Positions 26,531 through 35,716 of a stretch of DNA of 64,000 nucleotides are shown here, piece by piece (within the stretch, counting starts at the first letter, position 1; the number at the start of each line of letters is the position of its first letter). The notes below the pieces were generated by a model. The model was not told the origin of the DNA, ran no database searches, and worked only from the letters and a program-made list of their open reading frames with translations. Source of the DNA: Clostridia bacterium (GTDB lineage: Bacteria > Bacillota > Clostridia > Christensenellales > Aristaeellaceae); NCBI GenBank assembly GCA_017429695.1, contig JAFROK010000031.1, positions 1-64,000 of the forward strand. Reading direction: 5' to 3'. The position numbers and the translations under genes were made by a program.

Positions 26531-28600
26531 ATGAGAAACAGAGAAGAAGCAAAGACCAAAGCACATGAACTGGTTTCCCGTATGACGCTGGAAGAAAAAG
26601 CCTCTCAGTTAAAATATGACGCTCCGGCAATACCTCGCCTTGGTATTCCGGCATATAACTGGTGGAACGAAGTTCTGCACGGTGTTGCACGCGCAGGAAC
26701 AGCGACTGTTTTTCCGCAGGCAATCGGTCTTGCAGCCATGTTTGATGAAGACATGCAGGAAAAAATTGCATCTGTAATATCTGATGAAGCGAGGGCGAAA
26801 TATAACGGACAGAGCAGCCACGGAGACCGGGATATTTATAAAGGACTGACAGTATGGAGTCCGAATATCAATATTTTCCGTGATCCGCGATGGGGGCGCG
26901 GACATGAAACATATGGAGAGGACCCATATCTGACAAGCCGTCTCGGTATTCGTTTTATTAAAGGCCTGCAGGGAAACGGCAAATATTTGAAAACTGCTGC
27001 ATGTAGTAAGCACTTTGCTGTTCATTCAGGTCCCGAAGCGCTGCGGCATCAGTTTGACGCACAGGTCAACGCAAAAGATATGAATGAAACATATCTTGCC
27101 GCGTTTGAAGCGACTGTGAAAGAAGCGGAAGTCGAATCTGTGATGGGCGCTTATAATCGCGTCAATGGTGAACCGGCCTGCGGCAGTGAAACGTTGCTGA
27201 AAAAGACCCTGCGTGAAAAATGGGGTTTTCAGGGACATGTTGTCAGTGATTGCTGGGCAATACAGGACTTTCATACCAATCATAAGGTGACTGCCACCGC
27301 ACCGGAAAGCGCTGCGCTTGCACTCAAAAACGGCTGCGACCTGAACTGCGGTAATACTTATTTACATCTGCTGCAGGCTCTTCAGGAAGGACTGGTAAGT
27401 GAGGAACAGATAACAACAGCCTGTGAAAGACTGTTCACAACACGTTACCTGTTGGGATTGTTTGATGAAACATGCGAATACAATCAGATTCCGGTTACGG
27501 ATGTGGATACAGATGAACATAACGCACTGGCTTTGATGGCAGCAGAAAAAAGCATGGTACTGCTGGAAAACGATGGAATATTGCCCTTAAATCCTGAAAA
27601 AATCAAAACAGTGGCGGTAATCGGCCCGAATGCCGACAGCGTTCCTGCCCTCGAAGGAAACTATAACGGAATATCCAGCCGCTATGTTACTTTCCTTCAC
27701 GGAATTCGCACCTATTGTGAGAAACACAACATTCGCGTTTTATACAGTCTCGGCTGCCATTTGTTCAAAGACAGGACTTCAGGCCTGGCCCAGGCAAATG
27801 ACAGGCTTGCTGAAGCAGCAATGTATGCAGAAACCGCGGATGTCACGATCGCATGCGTCGGACTTGATGCCGGGCTTGAAGGCGAAGAAGGCGATACAGG
27901 AAATGAATATTTCAGCGGTGATAAAAAAGATCTGCTCATTCCGGAATCCCAGAGAAGACTGCTGGATGTCCTTCAGAAATCAGCAAAGAAACTAGTAACG
28001 GTAATTGCAGCCGGTTCAGCTCTGAATGTTTCCGGAGGAAATGCAAAACTGTTTTCATGGTATCCGGGACAAGCCGGCGGTACAGCTCTGGCCGAGATTC
28101 TGTTCGGTGAGAAAAACCCCGGCGGGCATCTACCACTGACTTTTTATCGTGACATAAACGATCTCCCGCCATTTGAAGATTATGATATGAAAAACAGGAC
28201 ATACCGATATTTTACCGGCGAGGTTCTGTATCCGTTCGGATTTGGTCTCAGTTATACAAAATGGGCCATTTCTGCTGTTTGTAAAACAAAAGATAAAATC
28301 ACTGTTAAAGTTGAAAACAAAGGAAACATGGATGGTGATGCTGTCATTCAGGTATATGTGAAAGCTGACAGTCCATATGCCCCGATTCATCCCAGGCTTT
28401 GCGGATTCCGCCGTGTTTCAATTAAAACAGGGGAAATATTGCAGACAGACGTAAAGCTGGATTGTCTGGCCAATACGGTTGTAAATGAGCGCGGAGAACG
28501 TGAAGAAGTACAGCATATGACTTTCTATGTCGGAATGAGCCAGCCCGATTCTTTCAGCGTAAAACTGAGCGGGGTGCAGCCAAGCGTTATCACCATTTAA
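26531..28600 (+). CDS. Glycoside hydrolase family 3 beta-glucosidase/xylosidase
   Basis: A 689-residue intracellular GH3 enzyme that removes terminal beta-linked sugars from short oligosaccharides. The N-terminal TIM barrel holds LGIPAYNWWNEVLHGVA, FRDPRWGRGHETYGEDP, KHFAVHSGPE and the nucleophile Asp240 in VVSDCWAIQ. The second alpha/beta sandwich domain follows, with SGDKKDLLIPESQRRLL and the LPLTFYRD segment. The C-terminal 110 residues form a fibronectin III-like domain. There is no signal peptide. The NWWNEVLHGVAR and SDC features resemble the beta-xylosidase branch, but specificity needs assay. It is the only sugar hydrolase here, placed inside a translation gene cluster. Confidence 0.92.
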   Translation: MRNREEAKTKAHELVSRMTLEEKASQLKYDAPAIPRLGIPAYNWWNEVLHGVARAGTATVFPQAIGLAAMFDEDMQEKIASVISDEARAKYNGQSSHGDRDIYKGLTVWSPNINIFRDPRWGRGHETYGEDPYLTSRLGIRFIKGLQGNGKYLKTAACSKHFAVHSGPEALRHQFDAQVNAKDMNETYLAAFEATVKEAEVESVMGAYNRVNGEPACGSETLLKKTLREKWGFQGHVVSDCWAIQDFHTNHKVTATAPESAALALKNGCDLNCGNTYLHLLQALQEGLVSEEQITTACERLFTTRYLLGLFDETCEYNQIPVTDVDTDEHNALALMAAEKSMVLLENDGILPLNPEKIKTVAVIGPNADSVPALEGNYNGISSRYVTFLHGIRTYCEKHNIRVLYSLGCHLFKDRTSGLAQANDRLAEAAMYAETADVTIACVGLDAGLEGEEGDTGNEYFSGDKKDLLIPESQRRLLDVLQKSAKKLVTVIAAGSALNVSGGNAKLFSWYPGQAGGTALAEILFGEKNPGGHLPLTFYRDINDLPPFEDYDMKNRTYRYFTGEVLYPFGFGLSYTKWAISAVCKTKDKITVKVENKGNMDGDAVIQVYVKADSPYAPIHPRLCGFRRVSIKTGEILQTDVKLDCLANTVVNERGEREEVQHMTFYVGMSQPDSFSVKLSGVQPSVITI

Positions 28601-28618
28601 CTTCCTGGAGGGATAAAA

Positions 28619-29293
28619 ATGTTTTCCGGTTTTTCCGAAGATACGATCCGCTTCTTTATTGATTTGAAATTTCATAATTACGCGGACTATTTTCACCAGG
28701 AACATGACAGATATGTGGAAACAGTCCAAAGTCTGTTTTATAGCTTTATTGATGAACTTGCGCCGGACATGAAACGGATAGATCCCCATATGGAAGTACG
28801 GCCCCATAAATGTCTTTCCCGGATACACCGTGATACACGGTTCAGCCGCGATAAAAGCCCTTATCGCGACCATTTATGGCTTTTATTCCGCCGGGAAAGC
28901 GAGCCGCGTGACAAATCCCTGATGTACTGGTTTGAACTTGGCCCGTCCAGATTAAGCTGGGGGATGGGATTCTGGAATGAAAACCGGGAAGCACTGGATA
29001 TGTTCAGAAAACGGATGTTATCCAATCCGAATGGTACAATGGCCCTGCTGGATGATCTGGATCTTGAAACACATCGGATGATGCTGAACGGTACATCGCA
29101 TAGAAGGATGGCTGTTCCGCCGCAAATACCGGACAGACTGAGGCCGTGGTATCTGGCAAAAGAAATGTATATCAGTAAAATTGATCCGGATTATCAGATG
29201 GTTTTTTCAGACCGGATTCTAAAAGAAGTACGCTCCGATTTCCTCTCGCTTTCACCGCTTTATCAACTGTTACGAGGGTTTACAGATCAATAA
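28619..29293 (+). CDS. DUF2461 domain protein
   Basis: A 224-residue protein of the DUF2461 family (TIGR02453-like), found widely in bacteria without an assigned function. The family features are FLIDLKFHNYADYFHQEHDRY near the start, FSRDKSPYRDHLWLLFRR in the middle and WGMGFWNENREALDMFRKR. No signal peptide or membrane helix. It follows the GH3 gene by 18 bases with GGAGG before its ATG, and a terminator comes after it, so these two form one unit. Confidence 0.88.
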   Translation: MFSGFSEDTIRFFIDLKFHNYADYFHQEHDRYVETVQSLFYSFIDELAPDMKRIDPHMEVRPHKCLSRIHRDTRFSRDKSPYRDHLWLLFRRESEPRDKSLMYWFELGPSRLSWGMGFWNENREALDMFRKRMLSNPNGTMALLDDLDLETHRMMLNGTSHRRMAVPPQIPDRLRPWYLAKEMYISKIDPDYQMVFSDRILKEVRSDFLSLSPLYQLLRGFTDQ

Positions 29294-29318
29294 TCATCAT
29301 ATGAATGTAATCCGTTTG

Positions 29319-29354
29319 ACGGAAAGCATCCGGGAAAGATGCCTTCCGTTTTTT
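29319..29354 (+). terminator. Terminator after the GH3-DUF2461 pair
   Basis: ACGGAAAGCATC (29319-29330) pairs with GATGCCTTCCGT (29338-29349) with one A-C mismatch, followed by a T run to 29354. Confidence 0.85.
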
Positions 29355-29369
29355 ATATGTACAGTTGCC

Positions 29370-29398
29370 TTGACGCAGTTTTATTCATACGATAATAT
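29370..29398 (+). promoter_or_regulatory. Promoter of the rbgA-rnhB-yraN operon
   Basis: TTGACG (29370-29375), a 17-base spacer and TAATAT (29393-29398), 45 bases before rbgA. It restarts transcription right after the terminator at 29319-29354. Confidence 0.7.
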
Positions 29399-29443
29399 AA
29401 TGAAGGAATTTTTTGAAGAGAAGAGGTCTGGAATAGCATATAT

Positions 29444-30319
29444 ATGGAAATTCAACATGGAACAATCAACTGGTTTCCGGGCCATATGGCCAAAACACGC
29501 CGGTTATTGCAGGAACAGCTCCGCCGTGTGGATCTGGTAATCGAAATCTGTGATGCCCGTTTGCCTCATTCAAGCCGAAATCCTGAACTGAACAGGATGA
29601 TCTCAGGAAAACGACGCGTTTTATTTATCAATAAAACAGATCTTGCCGATCCCGAAACCACCAAACGATGGATGAGTCTTTTCCGTTCCATGGGAGAAGA
29701 TGTTTATCCCATCACAGCTGTCAATGTGCGTTCCAAAGAGACGATCGCCGTTATTGATAAAATGACAAAGGAAATTGTGGATAAGGCGCACGAACGCGGC
29801 ATCCGGAAAAATATCAGGGCCATGGTAATCGGTGTTCCGAATGTCGGAAAAAGCACACTGATCAACCGGCTGCGCAGCGCATCAATCACACAGACCGGCG
29901 ACCGGCCCGGTGTTACAAAAAGTAATCAATGGGTTCGTATTACGCCGTATCTGGAACTTCTTGATACGCCTGGCATGCTTTGGCCACGCCTGGATGATCA
30001 GGAAGCTGCCATGAAATTATGTTGGATCGGCTCGGTTCCGGATGATATTACAGATATATCCCAGCTTACCCTGTCCCTGCTTAATGAGCTGAAAGTTTTT
30101 GCCCCGGAATCACTGAAAACCCGTTTTCATGTGGATGATTTATCAGCGGAAGGACTCGGGCTGATGGATGCTGTATGCCGTGGACGGGGATGGCTTCTGA
30201 AAGGAAACCGTTATGACTATGACCGATGCTGCAGCATTGTGCTGGATGAATTCCGCAGCGGAAAACTTGGAAAAATCAGTCTTGAATTCCCTGAGGGCAG
30301 AAAGGAAACAACCGAATGA
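29444..30319 (+). CDS. rbgA: Ribosome biogenesis GTPase A (YlqF/RbgA)
   Basis: A 291-residue circularly permuted GTPase needed for a late step of 50S subunit assembly. The motif order is permuted as expected: G4 (NKTDLAD, about 66-72) comes first, then G1 GVPNVGKSTLINRL (near 130) and G3 DTPGML (near 173). The N-terminus INWFPGHMAKTRR is diagnostic. The C-terminal helical domain (about 205-291) contacts rRNA. rnhB overlaps its stop by 4 bases, as in Bacillus. Confidence 0.97.
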   Translation: MEIQHGTINWFPGHMAKTRRLLQEQLRRVDLVIEICDARLPHSSRNPELNRMISGKRRVLFINKTDLADPETTKRWMSLFRSMGEDVYPITAVNVRSKETIAVIDKMTKEIVDKAHERGIRKNIRAMVIGVPNVGKSTLINRLRSASITQTGDRPGVTKSNQWVRITPYLELLDTPGMLWPRLDDQEAAMKLCWIGSVPDDITDISQLTLSLLNELKVFAPESLKTRFHVDDLSAEGLGLMDAVCRGRGWLLKGNRYDYDRCCSIVLDEFRSGKLGKISLEFPEGRKETTE

Positions 30320-30927
30320 AAGACAGAAAAGCCAGGGCAGCTGAACTGCAGGGTTTTGATATGCAATACAACATCGGGGGAATTGTTCTGGCCGGAATTG
30401 ATGAAGTCGGGCGCGGCCCTCTTGCCGGGAATGTTGTAACAGCATGCGTTGTCATGCCGCAGGAACCGTTGCTCATGTGGGTTGATGACAGCAAGAAACT
30501 CAGTGAAATCCGCAGAGAGAAAGTTTACGAGGAAATCCTGTCTGCGGCACTGTATGTTGGAATCGGACAAATCGGACCCCATGAGATTGATGAAATTAAC
30601 ATTTTACAGGCAACCCGTAAGGCCATGCGTATGGCAGCAGAAAATGTTCCGGCAGATGTTTTTCTGATTGACGCCGTGACCGGTCTCGGACTGAAAGGGA
30701 AAGAAATCCCCATTGTAAAGGGCGACGCAAAATCATACAGCATTGCTGCTGCCAGTATTGTTGCAAAAGTGGTACGGGACAGACAAATGCGCGAATTGGA
30801 TCAGTTATATCCTCAGTATGGTTTTTCACGGAATAAAGGCTACGGGACACAGGAGCATATCCTGGCTTTAAGGAAATACGGTCCATGTCCTGAACACAGA
30901 AATAGTTTTATCGGACATTTTATATGA
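30316..30927 (+). CDS. rnhB: Ribonuclease HII
   Basis: A 203-residue nuclease that cuts RNA in RNA-DNA hybrids and removes single ribonucleotides from DNA. The active-site Asp29-Glu30 lie in GIDEVGRGPLAG, and further acidic residues in DSKKLSE, FLIDAVTGL and the GDAKSYSIAAASIVAKVVRD segment. The end PEHRNSF is family-typical. It overlaps rbgA and yraN by 4 bases on each side, so the three are translationally coupled. Type HI is also present at 44648. Confidence 0.97.
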   Translation: MKDRKARAAELQGFDMQYNIGGIVLAGIDEVGRGPLAGNVVTACVVMPQEPLLMWVDDSKKLSEIRREKVYEEILSAALYVGIGQIGPHEIDEINILQATRKAMRMAAENVPADVFLIDAVTGLGLKGKEIPIVKGDAKSYSIAAASIVAKVVRDRQMRELDQLYPQYGFSRNKGYGTQEHILALRKYGPCPEHRNSFIGHFI

Positions 30928-31292
30928 AACAGACTTACATCACGGGACTGAACGGCGAAGATACAGCCGAAAAATTCCTTCGCGAAACGCGGAATATGAA
31001 ATGCCTGGAGCATCGGTACCGGAACAAGTGCGGCGAAATTGACCTGATTATGCAGGATGGGGAATACCTTGTCTTTGTGGAAGTCAAGACAAGAAAGACA
31101 GGCGCTCCCGGAACAGGTATGATGGCGGTTAACAGTTCGAAACAGAAAAGAATCACTCAGGCCGCATTATTGTATCTGATGATTTCTCGTCAAACGGACC
31201 GGCCGATCCGCTTCGATGTTGTGGAAGTCAATGCTGAATCTGTGATTCATATACCGAATGCCTTTCAGCCGGGCAAAAGGTTTTATCGCTGA
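30924..31292 (+). CDS. YraN family (UPF0102) nuclease-fold protein
   Basis: A 122-residue protein of the YraN/UPF0102 family, which has a restriction-endonuclease-like fold. The motif GLNGEDTAEKFL at the start, CGEIDLIMQDGEYLVFVEVKTRK with the E-I-D...E-V-K catalytic pattern, and SSKQKRITQAALLYL are all present. The cellular role of the family is not settled; a DNA or RNA repair role is usually proposed. It follows rnhB with a 4-base overlap. Confidence 0.93.
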   Translation: MKQTYITGLNGEDTAEKFLRETRNMKCLEHRYRNKCGEIDLIMQDGEYLVFVEVKTRKTGAPGTGMMAVNSSKQKRITQAALLYLMISRQTDRPIRFDVVEVNAESVIHIPNAFQPGKRFYR

Positions 31293-31311
31293 TGAAAGGA
31301 AAGATTGTTTT

Positions 31312-34300
31312 ATGCGCGGAATTTATACGAAAAGAAAAGCCATAATCCTTTTTCTGCTTGCCGGAATTCTGGCAATCAGTATTTCTATATTCAGTGCAGC
31401 AGCAGAAAATAATTCATCTGATGAAGAATTGATATCTTTTTCTCTCAATGATTCTGCCGTTGTTGAAGACAGTATTTCTTCAGAATACAATGAAAATCTC
31501 CTGTATAACGGCGATTTTGAAATTGTTGATGAAGACGGCCTGCCGGAAGCATGGTATACAGACGAGTATTATCGCGATAGCGAAAATACTGTTTTTTCTG
31601 CTCTGGAAGATGATGCGTCCGGCAGGGGAATAGTAGTTGAAATCTGGAATCGGGAGGAAAATGACGCCAGATATCTTCAGTATGTTCCCGTTGAACCGGA
31701 AACGACCTATTGTCTGAGTGGTTATATCTGGGCAGAAGGAATCAGCGGAGGACATGGCGCAAATTTCAGCATTGAAGATGTCTACACTTTTTCAGAAGAG
31801 GTTTTTGATACTGACGGGGACTGGAAATATGTGGAATTTTACGGAAAAACCGGCCCCGGGCAAGACATTCTTACCGTGTTTATCCGTTTGGGGGGATATG
31901 GTGGGGAAAGTACCGGCAAAGCACGTTTCGACCAGATAAGCCTCAGAAAAGCCGATAACGAAGTAAGTATGGAAGTGCCCGACTGGTATATTTCGGGCAT
32001 GTACGAAAATGACGATTCCGATTCAGATGACACGGAAAATCCCTATCAGTATGTTCAGACAGATTCTGATGAAAACTCCAGGTTGTTTCTGATTCTGACG
32101 GGAACCGGATGGTGTATTCTTTTCCTCCTTTTCGTAACCTATTTCAGGGGAAGAAAAAGACCCCGTCTGGTCAGCTCAAACAGAGAACGCTACTATTTTA
32201 TCCCTGTCCTGATGTTTGCTTTTGCCGCCCGCCTCATCATCAGCTACTGGGTTGAAGGCTACATGGTGGATGTCAACTGTTTCAGCAGCTGGGGCGGAAC
32301 AATGGATGCCTATGGGCCGCTGAAATTCTATCAGAAAACATCATATTGTGACTATCCGCCGCTGTATACATATATTCTTTCTCTCAACTCAGTGATTGTC
32401 CGCTGGACAGGCGCAACAGATGGCTGGACACGCCTCATTTTCAGGCTGTTTCCTTCCGTCTGCGATATTATGTCCTGCTGGTTGCTTTACCGGTATGCAA
32501 AAGAAAAAATGCCTGAACAAATCAATCGCGTATGCGTGATATTGTTGTTCTTCGCATTTAATCCGGCAGTCATACTGAACAGCGCTGCATGGGGACAGAT
32601 CGACAGCGTTCTCTGCCTCCTGCTGCTTTCAGTAGCATTTTGCGCTGTGAAAGGAAAATGGCAGGCTGCACTGCCGTTTTATGCAATCAGTGTGCTATTG
32701 AAACCCCAGGCATTAATGCTCGGGATTCTCGGACTGGTTTATATGATCATTACCTGGATCCAGAAAAAAGAATACCGCAAGCCGATGGTCATCGGTTTTA
32801 TCTGTGCGCTTGCTGCAACAACCATTATCATTTTACCCTTTGGCGTAAATCAATCCTTTGGATGGCTGATTGAAAAGTATAAAGAAACTTTGGAATCCTA
32901 TCCCTATGCAACCATCAATACAGCCAACTTCTATTATCTTCTTGGCGGAAACTGGACCAAGATTCAGAATAATTGCAATCAGGCCGGCCCTGCCATTCTC
33001 GCTGTTTCCTGTATTGCTTACGGTGTATGGTGGTATTTCAGGAATAAAAAAAGACCGTATGCATGGGTCGAATCAATTCTTTCTTTTGACTTTGCTTTCC
33101 TGTTCACAGTTCTGGCTGTAATGCATGCAACATGGAGCATAGTAGGCACGGTCGCGATGATCTACGCTTTTGTTGTTACCATTTCACTTGCCATCCGTAA
33201 ACAGGACATACACTTCCTTCCGTATCTTGGTGCGTTACTTTTTATCCTGCTTTATGTGTTCGGCGTCAAAATGCATGAACGCTATGTTTTTCCTGCGCTG
33301 TTCCTGCTGACCGGTGCCTGGGTTATTCAGCGTGACCGCCGGATTCTTTATGTGCTTGCCATATTTTCGCTGACGCTTTTTGTGAATGAGGGAATCGTTC
33401 TCGATAACAGCATTCGTTTCGGTTCATCTTACGGACATCTGCTTTCCGATACGGTGGTACTTGCTGACATTCTGAGTGTGATCAATATCATCGGTTCCGT
33501 TTATGCGCTTTGCATTGGCAGCAGTATGGTTTACGGAAATGAAGCCGGTGGAGAAAAATACACAGATCCGGTTTCATTTCCGGACAAAATTCCCGGGAAA
33601 AGATCACCGCTGAATTATCATACCGACCGCAGTCTTCACTGGAACTGGAAAGATACATGCATTCTTTCTGCCGTAACCGTTGCATTTTCTGTTGTTTCTC
33701 TAACGACACTCGGCAGCACAAAAGCACCGCAGAACGGATGGACATCTTCCGGTTCGGATGAAGAAATAATCTTTGATCTCGGAGAAAACCATGAAGCGGC
33801 AGCAATTTTGTATTTCGGCCGTGTCAGCATATCGGAATATTCTGATTTCATTTTTTCTGAAAGCAATGATTTAACGAACTGGTATGATGAAATATACGCC
33901 CAGATGAATTACGGGGAATGCTGGAAATGGAAATATGCTGTCAGTTCATACGGAACCGGAAGGGAACGGTCGTATAATCAGTCCCTGAGCGGTATTCACT
34001 ATTTTACGGGACGATATATTAAACTGTCAGCGCAGCATTACGGCCTCAGGCTGAATGAAATCATATTCCGCGATCAATCGGGAAACAGGATTCCGGCCCG
34101 CGTTTATCAACGGACCGGCGGCAATACTGAATCCTCATTATATTCGGATCCGGCCAATCTTCTTGATGAGCAGGATACGCTGGAAGCACTGCCTGATCTG
34201 GTAAACGGAAAAAACGGCGATAATCAGGGGGCTCAGCCGTCCTGGTGGAACAGTACATATTTTGATGAAATCTATCATGCCCGTACCGGATTTGAGTTTC

Positions 34301-35673
34301 TGCATCCGGATGAAATCCGTTATACCGAACCTTATGAAAACAGCCATCCACCGCTTGGAAAGATCCTGATCAGTATTTCCATTGCCGTTTTCGGTATGAC
34401 GCCTTTCGGCTGGCGGTTTGCAGGCGCTCTGGCTGGTATTCTGATGATTCCCGGAATGTATCTTCTCGGAAAACAGCTGACAAAAAAGACATCCATTGCT
34501 TCAATCGCAGCAATTCTGATATCGCTTGACTGTATGCATCTGACCCAGACGCAGATTGCAACAATCGACAGCTTCCCTGTGTTATTTATCATTTTTGCAT
34601 ATTTCTTTATGCTGCGTTTTATCCAGACGGATTTTGTACGGTTGCCGCTTCGCAAATCCTTAATTGCTCTTGCGATGAGCGGACTGTTTATGGGCCTTTC
34701 CATTGCCAGCAAATGGATCGGCATTTATGCGGGAGCAGGTCTCGCTGTTTTGTTTTTCTGGCACATCTTCCGGATGATCCGTATCAGCAGAGAGGCCAGA
34801 ACGCTATCAGAAAATCCATCTGTTACGCCCGCTGAAAAAGAATATCTCAGTCAATATACCGGCACAAACAGAAACGGGCAGCTGCCCGTATTCGGAAAAG
34901 TATTATGGATCTGCCATTGGTGTATTGTTTTCTTTGTTGTCATACCGATTGGTATCTATCTTTTAAGCTACATTCCTTTTATGGTAAAGAGAACGGACAT
35001 TCATTCCTTCGGGGATTATCTGTCGGCAGTTTGGAATTCACAGCTTGGCATGTTAAACTACCACAGCAAACCTGGCCTCGGTATGGATCATCCATTCTAT
35101 TCACCATGGTATGAATGGCCGATGATACTGAAACCAATGTACTATGCAGCCAGGCAGTACCTTTCCGCTACGACAACGGTTCCTTTCAGCATTTACTGTA
35201 TCGGGAATCCTGTCATCTGGTGGTCGGCAATACCAGCCCTGATCTACTGTGTATTGTCCTGGATTAGAACGCATTTTTACCAGGTTTCTCTCGGATATGA
35301 TCTTCCGTCTTCCCGAAAAAAGATGTTTCGCCCTGTTATATCACTGCCTTGTCACATCACTGCCAGATCATATGATAATCGTATCTCTTTCATCCTGATC
35401 GGCCTTCTTGCCCAGTACCTACCATGGGTACTTGTACCGAGAGGAACATATATTTATCATTACTTTGCTTCCGTTCCGTTTATGATTCTATGTATCGTTA
35501 TGGTATTTGACAAGCTTTATGAAAAAAACAGATTTTATTTCTGCATTTTCGCGCTTCTGCTTGTATTATGTGCATTGGCCGCTTTTATCATCTTCTTCCC
35601 ATATGCCAGCGGAATTGCGGTTTCAAGATCCTGGCTCGATATAGGGAATAAAGTGCTTCGCATCACATACTGA
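31312..35673 (+). CDS. Giant double GT-C membrane glycosyltransferase (PMT family)
   Basis: A 1453-residue multi-spanning protein joining two glycosyltransferase modules. In order: a signal/anchor helix (about 8-28); an extracellular beta-sandwich starting LLYNGDFEIVDEDGLPEAWY (about 50-220), like a CBM4/9 carbohydrate-binding domain; a first GT-C membrane domain (about 255-775) with VDVNCFSSWG near 318 and DYPPLYTY; a second beta domain (about 800-960) resembling discoidin/F5-8C; and a PMT-type (GT39) domain (about 980-1453) with FDEIYHAR and ENSHPPLGK. PMT enzymes transfer sugars from polyprenyl-phosphate donors to exported proteins or glycans. The ATG at 31312 follows AAAGGAAAG. It probably decorates surface molecules; donor and acceptor are unknown. 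Confidence 0.85.
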   Translation: MRGIYTKRKAIILFLLAGILAISISIFSAAAENNSSDEELISFSLNDSAVVEDSISSEYNENLLYNGDFEIVDEDGLPEAWYTDEYYRDSENTVFSALEDDASGRGIVVEIWNREENDARYLQYVPVEPETTYCLSGYIWAEGISGGHGANFSIEDVYTFSEEVFDTDGDWKYVEFYGKTGPGQDILTVFIRLGGYGGESTGKARFDQISLRKADNEVSMEVPDWYISGMYENDDSDSDDTENPYQYVQTDSDENSRLFLILTGTGWCILFLLFVTYFRGRKRPRLVSSNRERYYFIPVLMFAFAARLIISYWVEGYMVDVNCFSSWGGTMDAYGPLKFYQKTSYCDYPPLYTYILSLNSVIVRWTGATDGWTRLIFRLFPSVCDIMSCWLLYRYAKEKMPEQINRVCVILLFFAFNPAVILNSAAWGQIDSVLCLLLLSVAFCAVKGKWQAALPFYAISVLLKPQALMLGILGLVYMIITWIQKKEYRKPMVIGFICALAATTIIILPFGVNQSFGWLIEKYKETLESYPYATINTANFYYLLGGNWTKIQNNCNQAGPAILAVSCIAYGVWWYFRNKKRPYAWVESILSFDFAFLFTVLAVMHATWSIVGTVAMIYAFVVTISLAIRKQDIHFLPYLGALLFILLYVFGVKMHERYVFPALFLLTGAWVIQRDRRILYVLAIFSLTLFVNEGIVLDNSIRFGSSYGHLLSDTVVLADILSVINIIGSVYALCIGSSMVYGNEAGGEKYTDPVSFPDKIPGKRSPLNYHTDRSLHWNWKDTCILSAVTVAFSVVSLTTLGSTKAPQNGWTSSGSDEEIIFDLGENHEAAAILYFGRVSISEYSDFIFSESNDLTNWYDEIYAQMNYGECWKWKYAVSSYGTGRERSYNQSLSGIHYFTGRYIKLSAQHYGLRLNEIIFRDQSGNRIPARVYQRTGGNTESSLYSDPANLLDEQDTLEALPDLVNGKNGDNQGAQPSWWNSTYFDEIYHARTGFEFLHPDEIRYTEPYENSHPPLGKILISISIAVFGMTPFGWRFAGALAGILMIPGMYLLGKQLTKKTSIASIAAILISLDCMHLTQTQIATIDSFPVLFIIFAYFFMLRFIQTDFVRLPLRKSLIALAMSGLFMGLSIASKWIGIYAGAGLAVLFFWHIFRMIRISREARTLSENPSVTPAEKEYLSQYTGTNRNGQLPVFGKVLWICHWCIVFFVVIPIGIYLLSYIPFMVKRTDIHSFGDYLSAVWNSQLGMLNYHSKPGLGMDHPFYSPWYEWPMILKPMYYAARQYLSATTTVPFSIYCIGNPVIWWSAIPALIYCVLSWIRTHFYQVSLGYDLPSSRKKMFRPVISLPCHITARSYDNRISFILIGLLAQYLPWVLVPRGTYIYHYFASVPFMILCIVMVFDKLYEKNRFYFCIFALLLVLCALAAFIIFFPYASGIAVSRSWLDIGNKVLRITY

Positions 35674-35716
35674 CACGGATTTTGATCATTATCAGCCGGT
35701 CGGAGGGAGTAATCAA

